A DNA stretch of 16,134 bases, taken from the NCBI GenBank assembly GCA_026419655.1, contig JANZZA010000288.1, forward strand, positions 1-16,134, given 5' to 3'. Of this stretch, positions 1 through 6,402 are shown one piece after another; position 1 is the stretch's first letter, and each line of letters begins with the position of its first letter. Under the pieces are notes generated by a model that saw only the letters and a program-made list of their open reading frames with translations, made no database searches and was not told the origin of the DNA. A program made the translations under genes and the position numbers. The DNA is from Armatimonadota bacterium (GTDB lineage Bacteria; Armatimonadota; Zipacnadia; Zipacnadales; FEN-943).

Positions 1-1092
1 CACTTCGGCCTGCAGGTCGTCTCCCTGCTCCGTGAAAATGACTGAAGCCTCTCCCGGGTCGAAGCCCAGCCGCAACTTGAAGTCTTCTCTCGCCGCTGAT
101 AAGGCAGAAGCAATCTCCTCCCCGGCGACCGCCCTTAGCGATGATGGCAGGTATATCGTCCACAGGCCCGCGCGAGAAGACATACGCAGGTGAACCCTGG
201 GGCGCACCGCAATTATCACTCCACCGACCAGGAGGGCAACGCCGACGGCCACGCTCAGGCCTGCCGCAGGCCTGGAGGACACTCCGATAACGACAAACAA
301 AGCCCCAACGGCACCAGCAAGGGCCGCCCATAGCCTCGGGATAGCGACAATGGGGATGGGCCTGGCATCTCCACCACCGGCAGCCTGAGTCACTGCAAGG
401 GCAGCCTGGGTGCCAGTTGCCGCAGCCGCCGCCAGCAACAACCCAAATACGGCTGCGGTAAAGGCCACCGGCTGCGCCCATGAGGCGGCGTGCACGCCAC
501 CGGCAAAGGCTATGCCAAACACGCCCACACCCGTAAGCGCCACGCTCTCAGCCCGCAGAAAGCGCGTAGCCCCGTCCATGGCGCCGAAGAAGCCTGCCTC
601 TCGCTCCAGGGCCTGCAGTCGCTCCGCTGCGGCAGTGGCGTCAAGAGAGCTACGTTGGAGAACCGTGTCGAGGCCAAGCTGCTTGCCGGGCATGGCGTCC
701 AGGGCAAACCGGGCCGCCACCTCTGCGACCCGGACGGCCCCACTGCTCACCATTATGCCAGCGACCACGGCCAGGGCTGCAAAAAGAGCTAGTGCGCCCG
801 CGGGCCCGAGGATGTCGGCGACCCAAGGCACGAGATCGGTCCCGGGGCCTGGACTGACTACTACACGGATGGCTGCCAGAGCCGCCACCGCCCTGCCAAC
901 GCTGAGCAGCACCAACGTTGCAGGAAGCTCATTGCTGTGAGGAGTATGTGTGCCCACCAGGGTCGGTAAGGCCATGCCAATGGCCAGGTGAAGGAGCGCC
1001 ACAACGACTACCGGCTGTGCCGCCCCAGGGACGACTACAGCCACGGCGCCTAATCCCACCAGGCTTACGGCTATGGCCCGGCCCGTAGTCAC
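1..1092 (-). CDS. FlhA-like (FHIPEP family) export protein, N-terminal part, divergent
   Basis: This is the membrane half of a flagellar/type III export-gate protein; the gene continues past the left edge (364 codons visible, all open). The family core is clear: VRVAEVAARF followed by LDAMPGKQ (residues 131-138), then EREAGFFGAMDGATRFLR (MDGA from residue 172). Upstream, hydrophobic segments and VGRAVAALAAIRVVV align with the family's LFRLALNVxxTRxIL region. About eight hydrophobic stretches precede the beginning of the cytoplasmic domain near residue 310. FlhA forms the nonameric ring that handles export substrates. Oddities: the usual acidic RGDA is RAES here, and the strongly conserved GDGLVSQIP segment is not recognisable. 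I chose the GTG at 1092 because GAGGGGAGG (1104-1096) precedes it; GTG 1095 is equally possible. No flagellar neighbour is visible. Family assignment is firm; function as a working export gate is uncertain. Confidence 0.85.
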   Translation of the reverse strand, partial: MTTGRAIAVSLVGLGAVAVVVPGAAQPVVVVALLHLAIGMALPTLVGTHTPHSNELPATLVLLSVGRAVAALAAIRVVVSPGPGTDLVPWVADILGPAGALALFAALAVVAGIMVSSGAVRVAEVAARFALDAMPGKQLGLDTVLQRSSLDATAAAERLQALEREAGFFGAMDGATRFLRAESVALTGVGVFGIAFAGGVHAASWAQPVAFTAAVFGLLLAAAAATGTQAALAVTQAAGGGDARPIPIVAIPRLWAALAGAVGALFVVIGVSSRPAAGLSVAVGVALLVGGVIIAVRPRVHLRMSSRAGLWTIYLPSSLRAVAGEEIASALSAAREDFKLRLGFDPGEASVIFTEQGDDLQAEV

Positions 1093-1240
1093 CACCCTCC
1101 CCTCAAAGATGAAAGCCTCTCGTCCACGTATCTTCTCTGTCGCGAGGTGTATCCCTACCGCGTGGCGACAAGAGGCAATATCGGGTTTTCTCAGGATTTT
1201 GTCTCAGGCAGGAAAGATTCGGGCGAGAAGAATCACCTCG

Positions 1241-1361
1241 GAGACTGTCGCAAAGCTTGGCGACAGCTTGCCTGGACCAAGGAAAGTGCACAACGCTGTA
1301 CGACCGACCTTTTACCCGCGATTTTCTCTCGTGGCCGGAAAAACGACTTTTGCAGCAGCCT
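1241..1361 (+). repeat. ~120-bp inverted-repeat element, copy 1
   Basis: Left end GAGACTGTCGCAAAG and right end CTTTTGCAGCAGCCTC are imperfect inverted repeats. The interior carries AAAGTGCACAACGCTG and GACCGACCTTTTACCCGCGA, shared with copies at 5375, 12249 and 15318. It lies in the 379-bp divergent gap between the flhA-like gene and guaAb, which otherwise holds a short repeat (1367-1384) and a candidate promoter. Confidence 0.75.
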
Positions 1362-1366
1362 CCCTC

Positions 1367-1384
1367 GAAAACCGAATACTCCCG
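1367..1384 (+). repeat. Short dispersed repeat, copy 1
   Basis: GAAAACCGAATACTCCCG recurs as GCAAACTGAATACTCCCG at 5271-5288 and in reverse complement at 5078-5095. In each case it sits near an end of a 120-bp element, so it may be a flanking remnant of the same mobile unit. Confidence 0.5.
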
Positions 1385-1399
1385 CGACAAAATGCGACT

Positions 1400-1428
1400 T
1401 TGCGCGCCGGGTATGCCTCACCTATACT
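1400..1428 (+). promoter_or_regulatory. Candidate sigma-70-type promoter of guaAb
   Basis: TATACT (1423-1428) is one base from the -10 consensus. TTGCGC (1400-1405) lies exactly 17 bp upstream but matches only the TTG of the -35 box. Transcription would start near 1435, giving a leader of about 37 nt before the ATG at 1472. The site is just downstream of the 120-bp element. Prediction only. Confidence 0.4.
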
Positions 1429-1471
1429 TCGGGCTACACCAGTCGTGCCCCGACCCGGGAGGAATATAGAG

Positions 1472-2404
1472 ATGGACGTGCAGGCCTTTATTGCCCAGCA
1501 GGTGGAAGAGATACGCGGGATCGTCGGCTCTGAGAAAGCCCTGGTGGCGCTGTCAGGAGGCGTGGATAGCTCGACGGTAGCTCTTTTGGGACATCGCGCC
1601 GTTGGCGACCAGCTCGATTGCCTTTTCATTGACGACGGCCTCATGCGCAAGAACGAGGGCCCTATGGTGCAGGAGACCTTCGCCCGGCTCGGCGTCAAAG
1701 TGCGCATCATGGACGCCGCCCAGCGCTTCTTCGACGCCCTCAAGGGCCTTCCAGACCCGGAGGAAAAACGAAAGGCCTTCCGGGACACTTTTTATCGCAC
1801 ACTCGGAGAAGCAGTGAGGGAAAGCGGTGCTAAATTCATGCTCCAGGGCACAATCGCAGCGGACGTTATCGAGACGCAAAAGGGCATCAAGACGCAGCAC
1901 AACATCCTTGAGCAAATAGGCATTGACCCGGCCGCCGAATATGGGCTTTGCATACTCGAGCCGCTGAAGACGCTCTTCAAGCACGAGGTCCGCGAAGTCG
2001 CTCGGGCGCTTGGCCTGCCGCCGGAAATAAGCGAGCGGCAGCCCTTTCCCGGGCCTGGCCTGGCGACGCGGATAGTCGGCGAGGTCACCCCGGAGCGCGT
2101 GGCGACGGTGCGGGAGGCCCAGGCCATCGTTGAAGAGGAACTCGAGGAGCTGAAGCCCTTCCAGTGCATGGCCGTACTGCTGAGCGACCGGGCCACGGGC
2201 CTGCGAGACGGCGAGCGGGAACTCGGCCAGATTATTGCCGTGCGCGCCGTGTATTCCAAAGACGCCATGACCGCCGACGTGGTACAGGTGCCATGGGAGA
2301 AGCTCACGCGCTTGCAGCAGCGCATCTGTGCCGAAGTGCCCGGCGTCGTAAAGGTGCTTTACGACCTCACTCCGAAACCGCCGAGCACCATAGAGTACGT
2401 CTAG
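1472..2404 (+). CDS. guaAb: GMP synthase, ATP-pyrophosphatase subunit (stand-alone, GuaAb type)
   Basis: It is expected to adenylate XMP and aminate it to GMP, using ammonia from a separate glutaminase. The 310-aa protein has the PP-loop SGGVDSS (28-34), LQGTIAADVIE (124-134), PFPGPGL (191-197) and the XMP-binding C-terminus KPPSTIE (302-308). Length matches the archaeal-type B subunit. Bacterial GuaA is normally one chain with an N-terminal amidotransferase, and neither that domain nor a separate subunit is in the window. The ATG at 1472 is supported by GGGAGGAAT about 8 nt upstream; earlier in-frame starts would run through the 120-bp repeat. An unusual point is KTQHNILEQIG (140-150) where the family has KSHHNVGGLP. 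GMP synthase is by far the best reading, but a paralogue using another substrate cannot be excluded. The UroD-like gene follows after 84 bp. Confidence 0.9.
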   Translation: MDVQAFIAQQVEEIRGIVGSEKALVALSGGVDSSTVALLGHRAVGDQLDCLFIDDGLMRKNEGPMVQETFARLGVKVRIMDAAQRFFDALKGLPDPEEKRKAFRDTFYRTLGEAVRESGAKFMLQGTIAADVIETQKGIKTQHNILEQIGIDPAAEYGLCILEPLKTLFKHEVREVARALGLPPEISERQPFPGPGLATRIVGEVTPERVATVREAQAIVEEELEELKPFQCMAVLLSDRATGLRDGERELGQIIAVRAVYSKDAMTADVVQVPWEKLTRLQQRICAEVPGVVKVLYDLTPKPPSTIEYV

Positions 2405-2488
2405 CCCTGTCCGCGGGAGCCTGAATCACCGCTCAACGGGTTGCAGTGCATGACTTCCCGGGGACGCTGGACAAGGGGGCATCCAACA

Positions 2489-3631
2489 ATGACCGTACGA
2501 GAGGCTTTTCATCGCTGCATGCGCTTTGAACCAACCGACCGCGTGCCGAACTTCGAGCTTGGCTACTGGGGCCAGACGGTCGAGCGGTGGATAAGCGAGG
2601 GAATGCCACCGGAAGAGGCCGACCGCGGCGGATTTCACGGCCATGAGTACTTTGGCATAGACCCGCGGCCGTGTCTGTGGGTGAATTTCGGCCCGATGCC
2701 TCCTCTCGGCGGCGATGTCATCGAGGAAACTGAGCGCTACGTGGTATTCACCGACGGGGACGGCGTTTTGCACAAGGCCCTCAAAGAGGGCACCGTTCGC
2801 GGCACGCGCCTCTCGATGGACCAGTACATCTCCTTTGCTGTCTCGACGATAGAAGATTTCGAGCGGATAAAGCCGCACTTTGACCCCAATACGCCGGGCC
2901 GGCGGCCGGGAAACCTCGCCCAGGTCGCCGCCGAGCACGCCAACCGTGATTACCCCCTCTGCGCGGTCCCCAACGCGGCCTTTGGCCTTTACAGCCACCT
3001 GCGCCGATTCATGGGCACCGAGAACCTTTCCTACGCCTGGTACGACCAGCCGCGCCTGGTACACGAGATGCTCGACTTCTTTACCGACTTTGCCATCGAA
3101 ACCTTGCGGCCGTGCCTGCAAGCCGTGCCGTGTGACTACTTCAATTTCTTTGAAGATTTCGCCTACAAGAATGGCCCCCTGTTCTCGCCGGCCGTCTTTC
3201 GCGAGTTTCTCATGCCGCGCTACAAGCGGATGGTTGAATTCCTCGCCCAACACGGCATAGACATCATCTGGTTCGACACGGACGGCAACGTAGATGTGCT
3301 GCTGCCGCTACTGGTTGAGGTCGGGGTGACATGCCTGTGGCCGCTGGAATGTGCCGCCGACAACGACCCGCGAGAGATGCGCAAGCGCATGGGTCACAGC
3401 CTGGTGCTCAGCGGCGGCATAGATAAGCGGGCCCTGTTCGGGGAGAGGGAGCAAATCCGTGCCGAGCTGGAAGCCAAAATCCCGCCTCTGCTGGAAGACG
3501 GCGGCTACATCCCGACCATTGACCATGCCATTCCGCCGGAAGTGCCCTACGACAACTGGCTTTACTACCTGGAGCTAAAGGCCGAAATGATTGGCGCGGA
3601 GCCACCGGTGCCGTGCCGAGGCCGCTGTTAG
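2489..3631 (+). CDS. Uroporphyrinogen decarboxylase-like protein (non-haem UroD superfamily)
   Basis: A 380-aa TIM-barrel protein of the UroD superfamily, in the branch that includes corrinoid methyltransferases such as MtaA and many uncharacterised proteins. Typical pieces are the N-terminal MTVREAFHRCMRFEPTDRVPN, FEDFAYKNGPLFSP (about 221-234), WFDTDGNVD (about 261-269) and GGIDKRAL (about 309-316). The haem-pathway signature RQAGRYLPEY is absent, so porphyrinogen decarboxylation is unlikely. The true substrate is unknown; methyl transfer to or from a corrinoid, or a related decarboxylation, is inference from the superfamily. The start at 2489 fits both the family N-terminus and AAGGGGGC 8 nt upstream. 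The protein ends in PCRGRC, a cysteine pair I cannot explain. It lies 84 bp after guaAb and may share its transcript. Confidence 0.85.
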   Translation: MTVREAFHRCMRFEPTDRVPNFELGYWGQTVERWISEGMPPEEADRGGFHGHEYFGIDPRPCLWVNFGPMPPLGGDVIEETERYVVFTDGDGVLHKALKEGTVRGTRLSMDQYISFAVSTIEDFERIKPHFDPNTPGRRPGNLAQVAAEHANRDYPLCAVPNAAFGLYSHLRRFMGTENLSYAWYDQPRLVHEMLDFFTDFAIETLRPCLQAVPCDYFNFFEDFAYKNGPLFSPAVFREFLMPRYKRMVEFLAQHGIDIIWFDTDGNVDVLLPLLVEVGVTCLWPLECAADNDPREMRKRMGHSLVLSGGIDKRALFGEREQIRAELEAKIPPLLEDGGYIPTIDHAIPPEVPYDNWLYYLELKAEMIGAEPPVPCRGRC

Positions 3632-3678
3632 TGCTGTCTCTTCTTCAGTTGGTTGCTGCTCCTCATGCTCCCGGCCTT

Positions 3679-3725
3679 CGTGGGCTCACGGATAGCAGCT
3701 AGAACAGGCCTATGGCTAGCCCACG
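3679..3725. other. Inverted repeat between the UroD-like gene and ksgA
   Basis: CGTGGGCT (3679-3686) and AGCCCACG (3718-3725) are an exact 8-bp inverted pair around a 31-bp loop. No U-tract follows, so it is not a convincing terminator. It may be a leader structure for ksgA or chance. Confidence 0.25.
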
Positions 3726-3844
3726 ATGCCACAAACAGGCCACCAGCAAGCCTCTCGGTGTGAGAGGTGTCAGGCATTCAGATAAGGAGCGGGCCGGATA
3801 GGATGAAACTTTCGGGAAGGGATGCGGGTTTGCAGTACAGAGGC

Positions 3845-4780
3845 ATGGAAGACGAACGAAACATACCGGGCGCAGAAACTTCGGCCAGCCAGACCCGAGA
3901 GCCGAGGCCACGGGAGCTCTGGGACTGGCCGCTGAGCCAGCGCACCAGGTGGCTGGCCCAAAGCTATTCCATTGTGCCCCGCAAACGCCTGAGCCAGCAC
4001 TTCCTGATCAACGACCAGGCCGCTGAGCGATTGGCGGACGCCGTAAAGGAGCTGCAACCTGCCGGCGTAGTCGAGATAGGTGGCGGCCTGGGTGCCCTGA
4101 CAGTTCCTTTAGTGCGCCGGGTGCACGACGTCATCGTCTACGAGATAGATGTGTCGCTGTGCAAGGCGCTGGCACACGTGCTTTCACCGGTGTCGCGGCG
4201 CGCCCACGTAGTTTGCGCGGACTTCCTGCAGTGCGACCCGCGTGACCAGGGCGCAGCAGACGGCTGGTGCGTAGTTGGCAACCTGCCGTATCAAGTGACC
4301 ACGCCAATTCTGGAGAAAATCTTCACCAGGCCGCCGCGCTGGGCGGCGGCTCTCCTCATGGTCCAGCGTGAGTTTGCCCAGCGCATGATGGCTTCGCCTG
4401 GCTCGAAAACCTACGGCAGCCTCAGCGTGTTCGCCCAGTACTACTGCAGCGAAATTACGCAGATAATGGAGCTTTCGCCCGGCAGCTTTTGGCCTGCCCC
4501 GGAGGTGCACTCGGTGGCCGTCTTGCTGCGGCTGCGCCGACATCCGCCGAAGAAAGTCAAGCACCCGGAGGCCTTCTTCCAGGTCGTGCACGGCGCCTTC
4601 CAGCACCGCCGGAAGACCTTGCTACGGGCGCTGGCGGAATCCGCTCCCTTGGGCGCCGACATCGAACGTCTGCGTAAGGCTATCGAGACAGCCGGCCTGG
4701 ACCCCAAACAACGCCCCGAAACCCTTGGACTTGATGAATTTGCGGCGGTAGCTAATGCTCTTGCCACGCTGAGCGAATGA
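3845..4780 (+). CDS. ksgA: 16S rRNA (adenine1518-N6/adenine1519-N6)-dimethyltransferase
   Basis: KsgA/RsmA dimethylates two adjacent adenines in helix 45 of 16S rRNA during small-subunit maturation, using S-adenosylmethionine. Visible motifs, numbered from this start: RKRLSQHFL (46-54), SAM motif VVEIGGGLGALT (75-86), YEID (99-102), catalytic NLPY (146-149), then QREFAQRM, FWPAPEVHS and HRRKTLLRAL. The total of 311 aa is slightly longer than usual because about 45 residues precede the conserved RLSQHFL. Part of that stretch (PLSQRTRWLAQSYSIVPRKRL) resembles the N-termini of Bacillus-type KsgA, so a start upstream of it is needed. ATG 3845, ATG 3803 (AAGGAG 13 nt before it) and GTG 3767 are all in frame, and none has an ideal ribosome-binding site. 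One deviation is SQ for the usual GQ of the first motif. Confidence 0.92.
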   Translation: MEDERNIPGAETSASQTREPRPRELWDWPLSQRTRWLAQSYSIVPRKRLSQHFLINDQAAERLADAVKELQPAGVVEIGGGLGALTVPLVRRVHDVIVYEIDVSLCKALAHVLSPVSRRAHVVCADFLQCDPRDQGAADGWCVVGNLPYQVTTPILEKIFTRPPRWAAALLMVQREFAQRMMASPGSKTYGSLSVFAQYYCSEITQIMELSPGSFWPAPEVHSVAVLLRLRRHPPKKVKHPEAFFQVVHGAFQHRRKTLLRALAESAPLGADIERLRKAIETAGLDPKQRPETLGLDEFAAVANALATLSE

Positions 4781-4875
4781 ATCCAGCATGGGATAAGGCT
4801 GTCGCCCGGCGGCCCCTGCGGATTCTCCCGGATCCCCAGCTGCGGCAAGGGTTGGCAGAGGTCTCGGACAGGTTC

Positions 4876-4940
4876 TCTGAAAAGGGGACTGTGTAGCCGC
4901 AGCCGTCTCGGCACTTTCTGTGCTGCTTCCACCGTTGAGG
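4876..4940 (+). repeat. Hairpin-family repeat, partial copy 1
   Basis: CTTTCTGTGCTGCTTCCACC (4914-4933) matches the distal part of the copy at 7411-7497 (CTTTTTCGTGCTGCTTCCACC, 21 bp, allowing small changes). The CTGAAAAGGGGACTG before it is a degraded version of the hairpin junction. Confidence 0.45.
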
Positions 4941-5077
4941 CACATGAAAGCCCGGCACAGGTTAGCCCGCCCGCCGGAAACGGGAAGGGGCCCATAGTAG
5001 CCAGCCTCGTGGCATCCTGTGTGCGCGGTTTGTGCCCGCCATATTGCGGCCGGAATGAATTGACAGTCCGAGCCTGT

Positions 5078-5095
5078 CGGGAGCATTCGGTTTTG
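5078..5095 (-). repeat. Short dispersed repeat, copy 2 (reversed)
   Basis: Its reverse complement reads CAAAACCGAATGCTCCCG, matching 1367-1384 with few changes. It abuts the 120-bp element at 5102. Confidence 0.45.
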
Positions 5096-5101
5096 TAGGG
5101 A

Positions 5102-5218
5102 TACTGTTGGAAAAGTTTCTGCAGCGCTTGGGAGACGCGCACCGAGGCAAAGGCTCAGACACACAACTTTGTACACTTTTGTGGCCCTGTATAGGTCAAC
5201 ACCGGGTTTCGGACAGAC
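5102..5218 (-). repeat. ~120-bp inverted-repeat element, copy 2 (decayed, reversed)
   Basis: The left end ACTGTTGGAAAAG and the segment AACTTTGTACAC...ATAGGTCAACACCGGG...GGACAG line up along their whole length with the element at 14450-14571 (GGCTTTGTGCAC...ATAGGCCGACACCGGC...CAACAGTC). The terminal repeats are degraded. Confidence 0.55.
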
Positions 5219-5270
5219 ACCTAGTTGATTGTGCCCGCCTTACGCTTTCCTCCCCGAAACAAAATGCTGA

Positions 5271-5288
5271 GCAAACTGAATACTCCCG
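5271..5288 (+). repeat. Short dispersed repeat, copy 3
   Basis: GCAAACTGAATACTCCCG matches 1367-1384 except at a few positions. The similarity may extend weakly downstream (GCCCGCCGGCGTAGTAT here, GCGCGCCGGGTATG at 1402). Confidence 0.45.
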
Positions 5289-5374
5289 AGCCTGTCAGCC
5301 TCGTTGTCCTTTGCCCGCCGGCGTAGTATCTTGCAACTCCCATAGGCGACGGTAGAACGACGGAAAGCTGAGGG

Positions 5375-5488
5375 GGCCGCCACAAAGGCTGATATTGGCC
5401 TATGCACTATGAAGAAGTAGTACAGCGCTTTGCGCCCGACCTTTATCTGGGACTGCGTCTGGAAGGCTACAAAACGACTTTTGCAACA
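5375..5488 (+). repeat. ~120-bp inverted-repeat element, copy 3, abutting ribB
   Basis: The right part is well kept: TACAGCGCTTTGCGCCCGAC and ACGACTTTTGCAACA. The left end is eroded (GCCGCCACAAAGGCTG). Its right terminal repeat ends only about 14 bp before the ribB ATG, so the element supplies most of the ribB leader and the sequence just 5' of its ribosome-binding site. Confidence 0.65.
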
Positions 5489-5501
5489 CGGGAAGAATAG
5501 T

Positions 5502-6131
5502 ATGGACCGCGAAAATGCCGAGAGGCTACAGCGCGCTATAGAGGCCATGCGAAATGGCCGCTTCGTTGCCCTCCTCGACCGGCCAGAACGAGAAGGGGAA
5601 GCGGACCTTCTTCTGGCTGCCGAGCATGCCACTGGGGAGCGCATAAATGAGATGATAACCATTGCCCGCGGGCTGCTAACCGTGGCTATGGAAGCCGCGC
5701 GGCTGGCGGAGCTAAACATCCCGCTGCTGGAGCCGCACAACGCTGGGCCAAATGCTCCCCGGTTTGCTGCGCCAGTGGACTATATTCATGACACAACGAC
5801 CGGAGTATCGGCTTTTGACCGCGCGGCGACTTTGCGCGCCCTGGCCGACCCGGCCGCCCGCAGCGAAGATTTCGCCCAGCCAGGTCATGTCTTCCCGCTG
5901 GCGGCCATGCCCGGCGGCCTGGAGGAGCGCGAAGGCCACACCGAAGGAGCGGTAGCCCTGGCGAAACTGGCGGGCGTGAGGCCTGTCGTGGCAATGTGCG
6001 AAATCATGGCCCCGGACGGCACCATGGCTCGCGGCGAGGCACTCAGGCGCTGGCTTGAGGAGTATTCCATCCCGGACATCACCGTGGCCGAGATAAAGGT
6101 AGGTTTGCCCCAGCAGCGGCAAACTGATTAA
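5502..6131 (+). CDS. ribB: 3,4-dihydroxy-2-butanone-4-phosphate synthase (archaeal-like RibB)
   Basis: RibB converts ribulose 5-phosphate to 3,4-dihydroxy-2-butanone 4-phosphate and formate, the four-carbon precursor of riboflavin. The 209-aa protein carries the metal/substrate loop DRPEREGEAD (26-35), closest in form to the archaeal DEREGETD, then TTTGVSAFDRA (98-108), QPGHVFPL (126-133), REGHTEGA (143-150) and CEIMAPDGTMAR (166-177). There is no fused GTP cyclohydrolase II domain. Two changes stand out: GLLT (57-60) where the family has GLIC, losing a conserved cysteine, and SAFD where bacterial enzymes have SAHD. The ATG at 5502 follows GGGAAGAAT and gives the standard N-terminus. The preceding 110 bp are a 120-bp repeat element. 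Confidence 0.88.
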   Translation: MDRENAERLQRAIEAMRNGRFVALLDRPEREGEADLLLAAEHATGERINEMITIARGLLTVAMEAARLAELNIPLLEPHNAGPNAPRFAAPVDYIHDTTTGVSAFDRAATLRALADPAARSEDFAQPGHVFPLAAMPGGLEEREGHTEGAVALAKLAGVRPVVAMCEIMAPDGTMARGEALRRWLEEYSIPDITVAEIKVGLPQQRQTD

Positions 6132-6264
6132 GACTGGTCCAGGTGCGATGAGTCAACCAGCGGATGCAAGGTGGTAGTACGGCCTGCTCAAGGAATGTCG
6201 TAACAACCATTGGCTGCACAGCAGCGCCTCGGGCCTAACCACGGCGCTCGCGACTACGACGTAC

Positions 6265-6344
6265 ATACAACGGTGGCAGAAGGTCGAAAAAGTTTGGGAA
6301 GAGGGCCTGGGGGAGAATTTTTTTCAAATGGTTTCCCCCAGAAA
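6265..6344 (-). repeat. Hairpin-family repeat, copy 2 (reversed), upstream of ttuA
   Basis: CGAAAAAGTTTGGGAAGAGG, then CTGGGGGAGAA and GGTTTCCCCCAG, which pair as a stem of about 10 bp. It is the reverse complement of the copy at 7411-7497. It lies in the 271-bp gap between ribB and ttuA and may act as a ribB terminator; no other feature is seen in that gap. Confidence 0.65.
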
Positions 6345-6402
6345 ATGAGAGTCGTTTGTGGGCTGCGTGAGTAGTAAATTTGCCGGCGCGCAGAGGGAAG
6401 AA

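Larger units (their letters stand above)
4781..5501. other. 721-bp gene-free stretch filled with decayed repeats
   Basis: No open frame here resembles a protein. The stretch holds a partial hairpin-family repeat (4876-4940), two 120-bp elements (5102-5218 reversed, 5375-5488 direct) and two copies of the short dispersed repeat (5078-5095, 5271-5288). I see nothing recognisable in 4941-5070 or 5289-5370. Confidence 0.6.

Noticed and set aside
410..940. Rightward 176-codon alanine/proline/arginine-rich open frame
   Set aside because: It is antisense to the FlhA-like gene, which has unmistakable family motifs; the composition is typical of a shadow frame in GC-rich DNA.
1073..1471. In-frame upstream extension of guaAb to an ATG at 1073
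   Set aside because: The extension would cross the 120-bp repeat and the flhA-like start, has no amidotransferase motifs, and the ATG at 1472 has a strong ribosome-binding site and the family N-terminus.
3767..3844. Upstream GTG start for ksgA
   Set aside because: Open frame extends to it, but the added residues are unconserved and no good ribosome-binding site is present; kept only as an alternative.
4441..5176. Leftward open frames of 184 and 233 codons across the ksgA 3' end and the following gap
   Set aside because: Low-complexity, cysteine/arginine/proline-rich translations with no motif; they overlap ksgA and decayed repeats.
4781..5501. A tRNA or riboswitch in the long gap before ribB (for example an FMN element)
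   Set aside because: I could not find a cloverleaf, or the conserved FMN-riboswitch segments; the recognisable content is repeat sequence.
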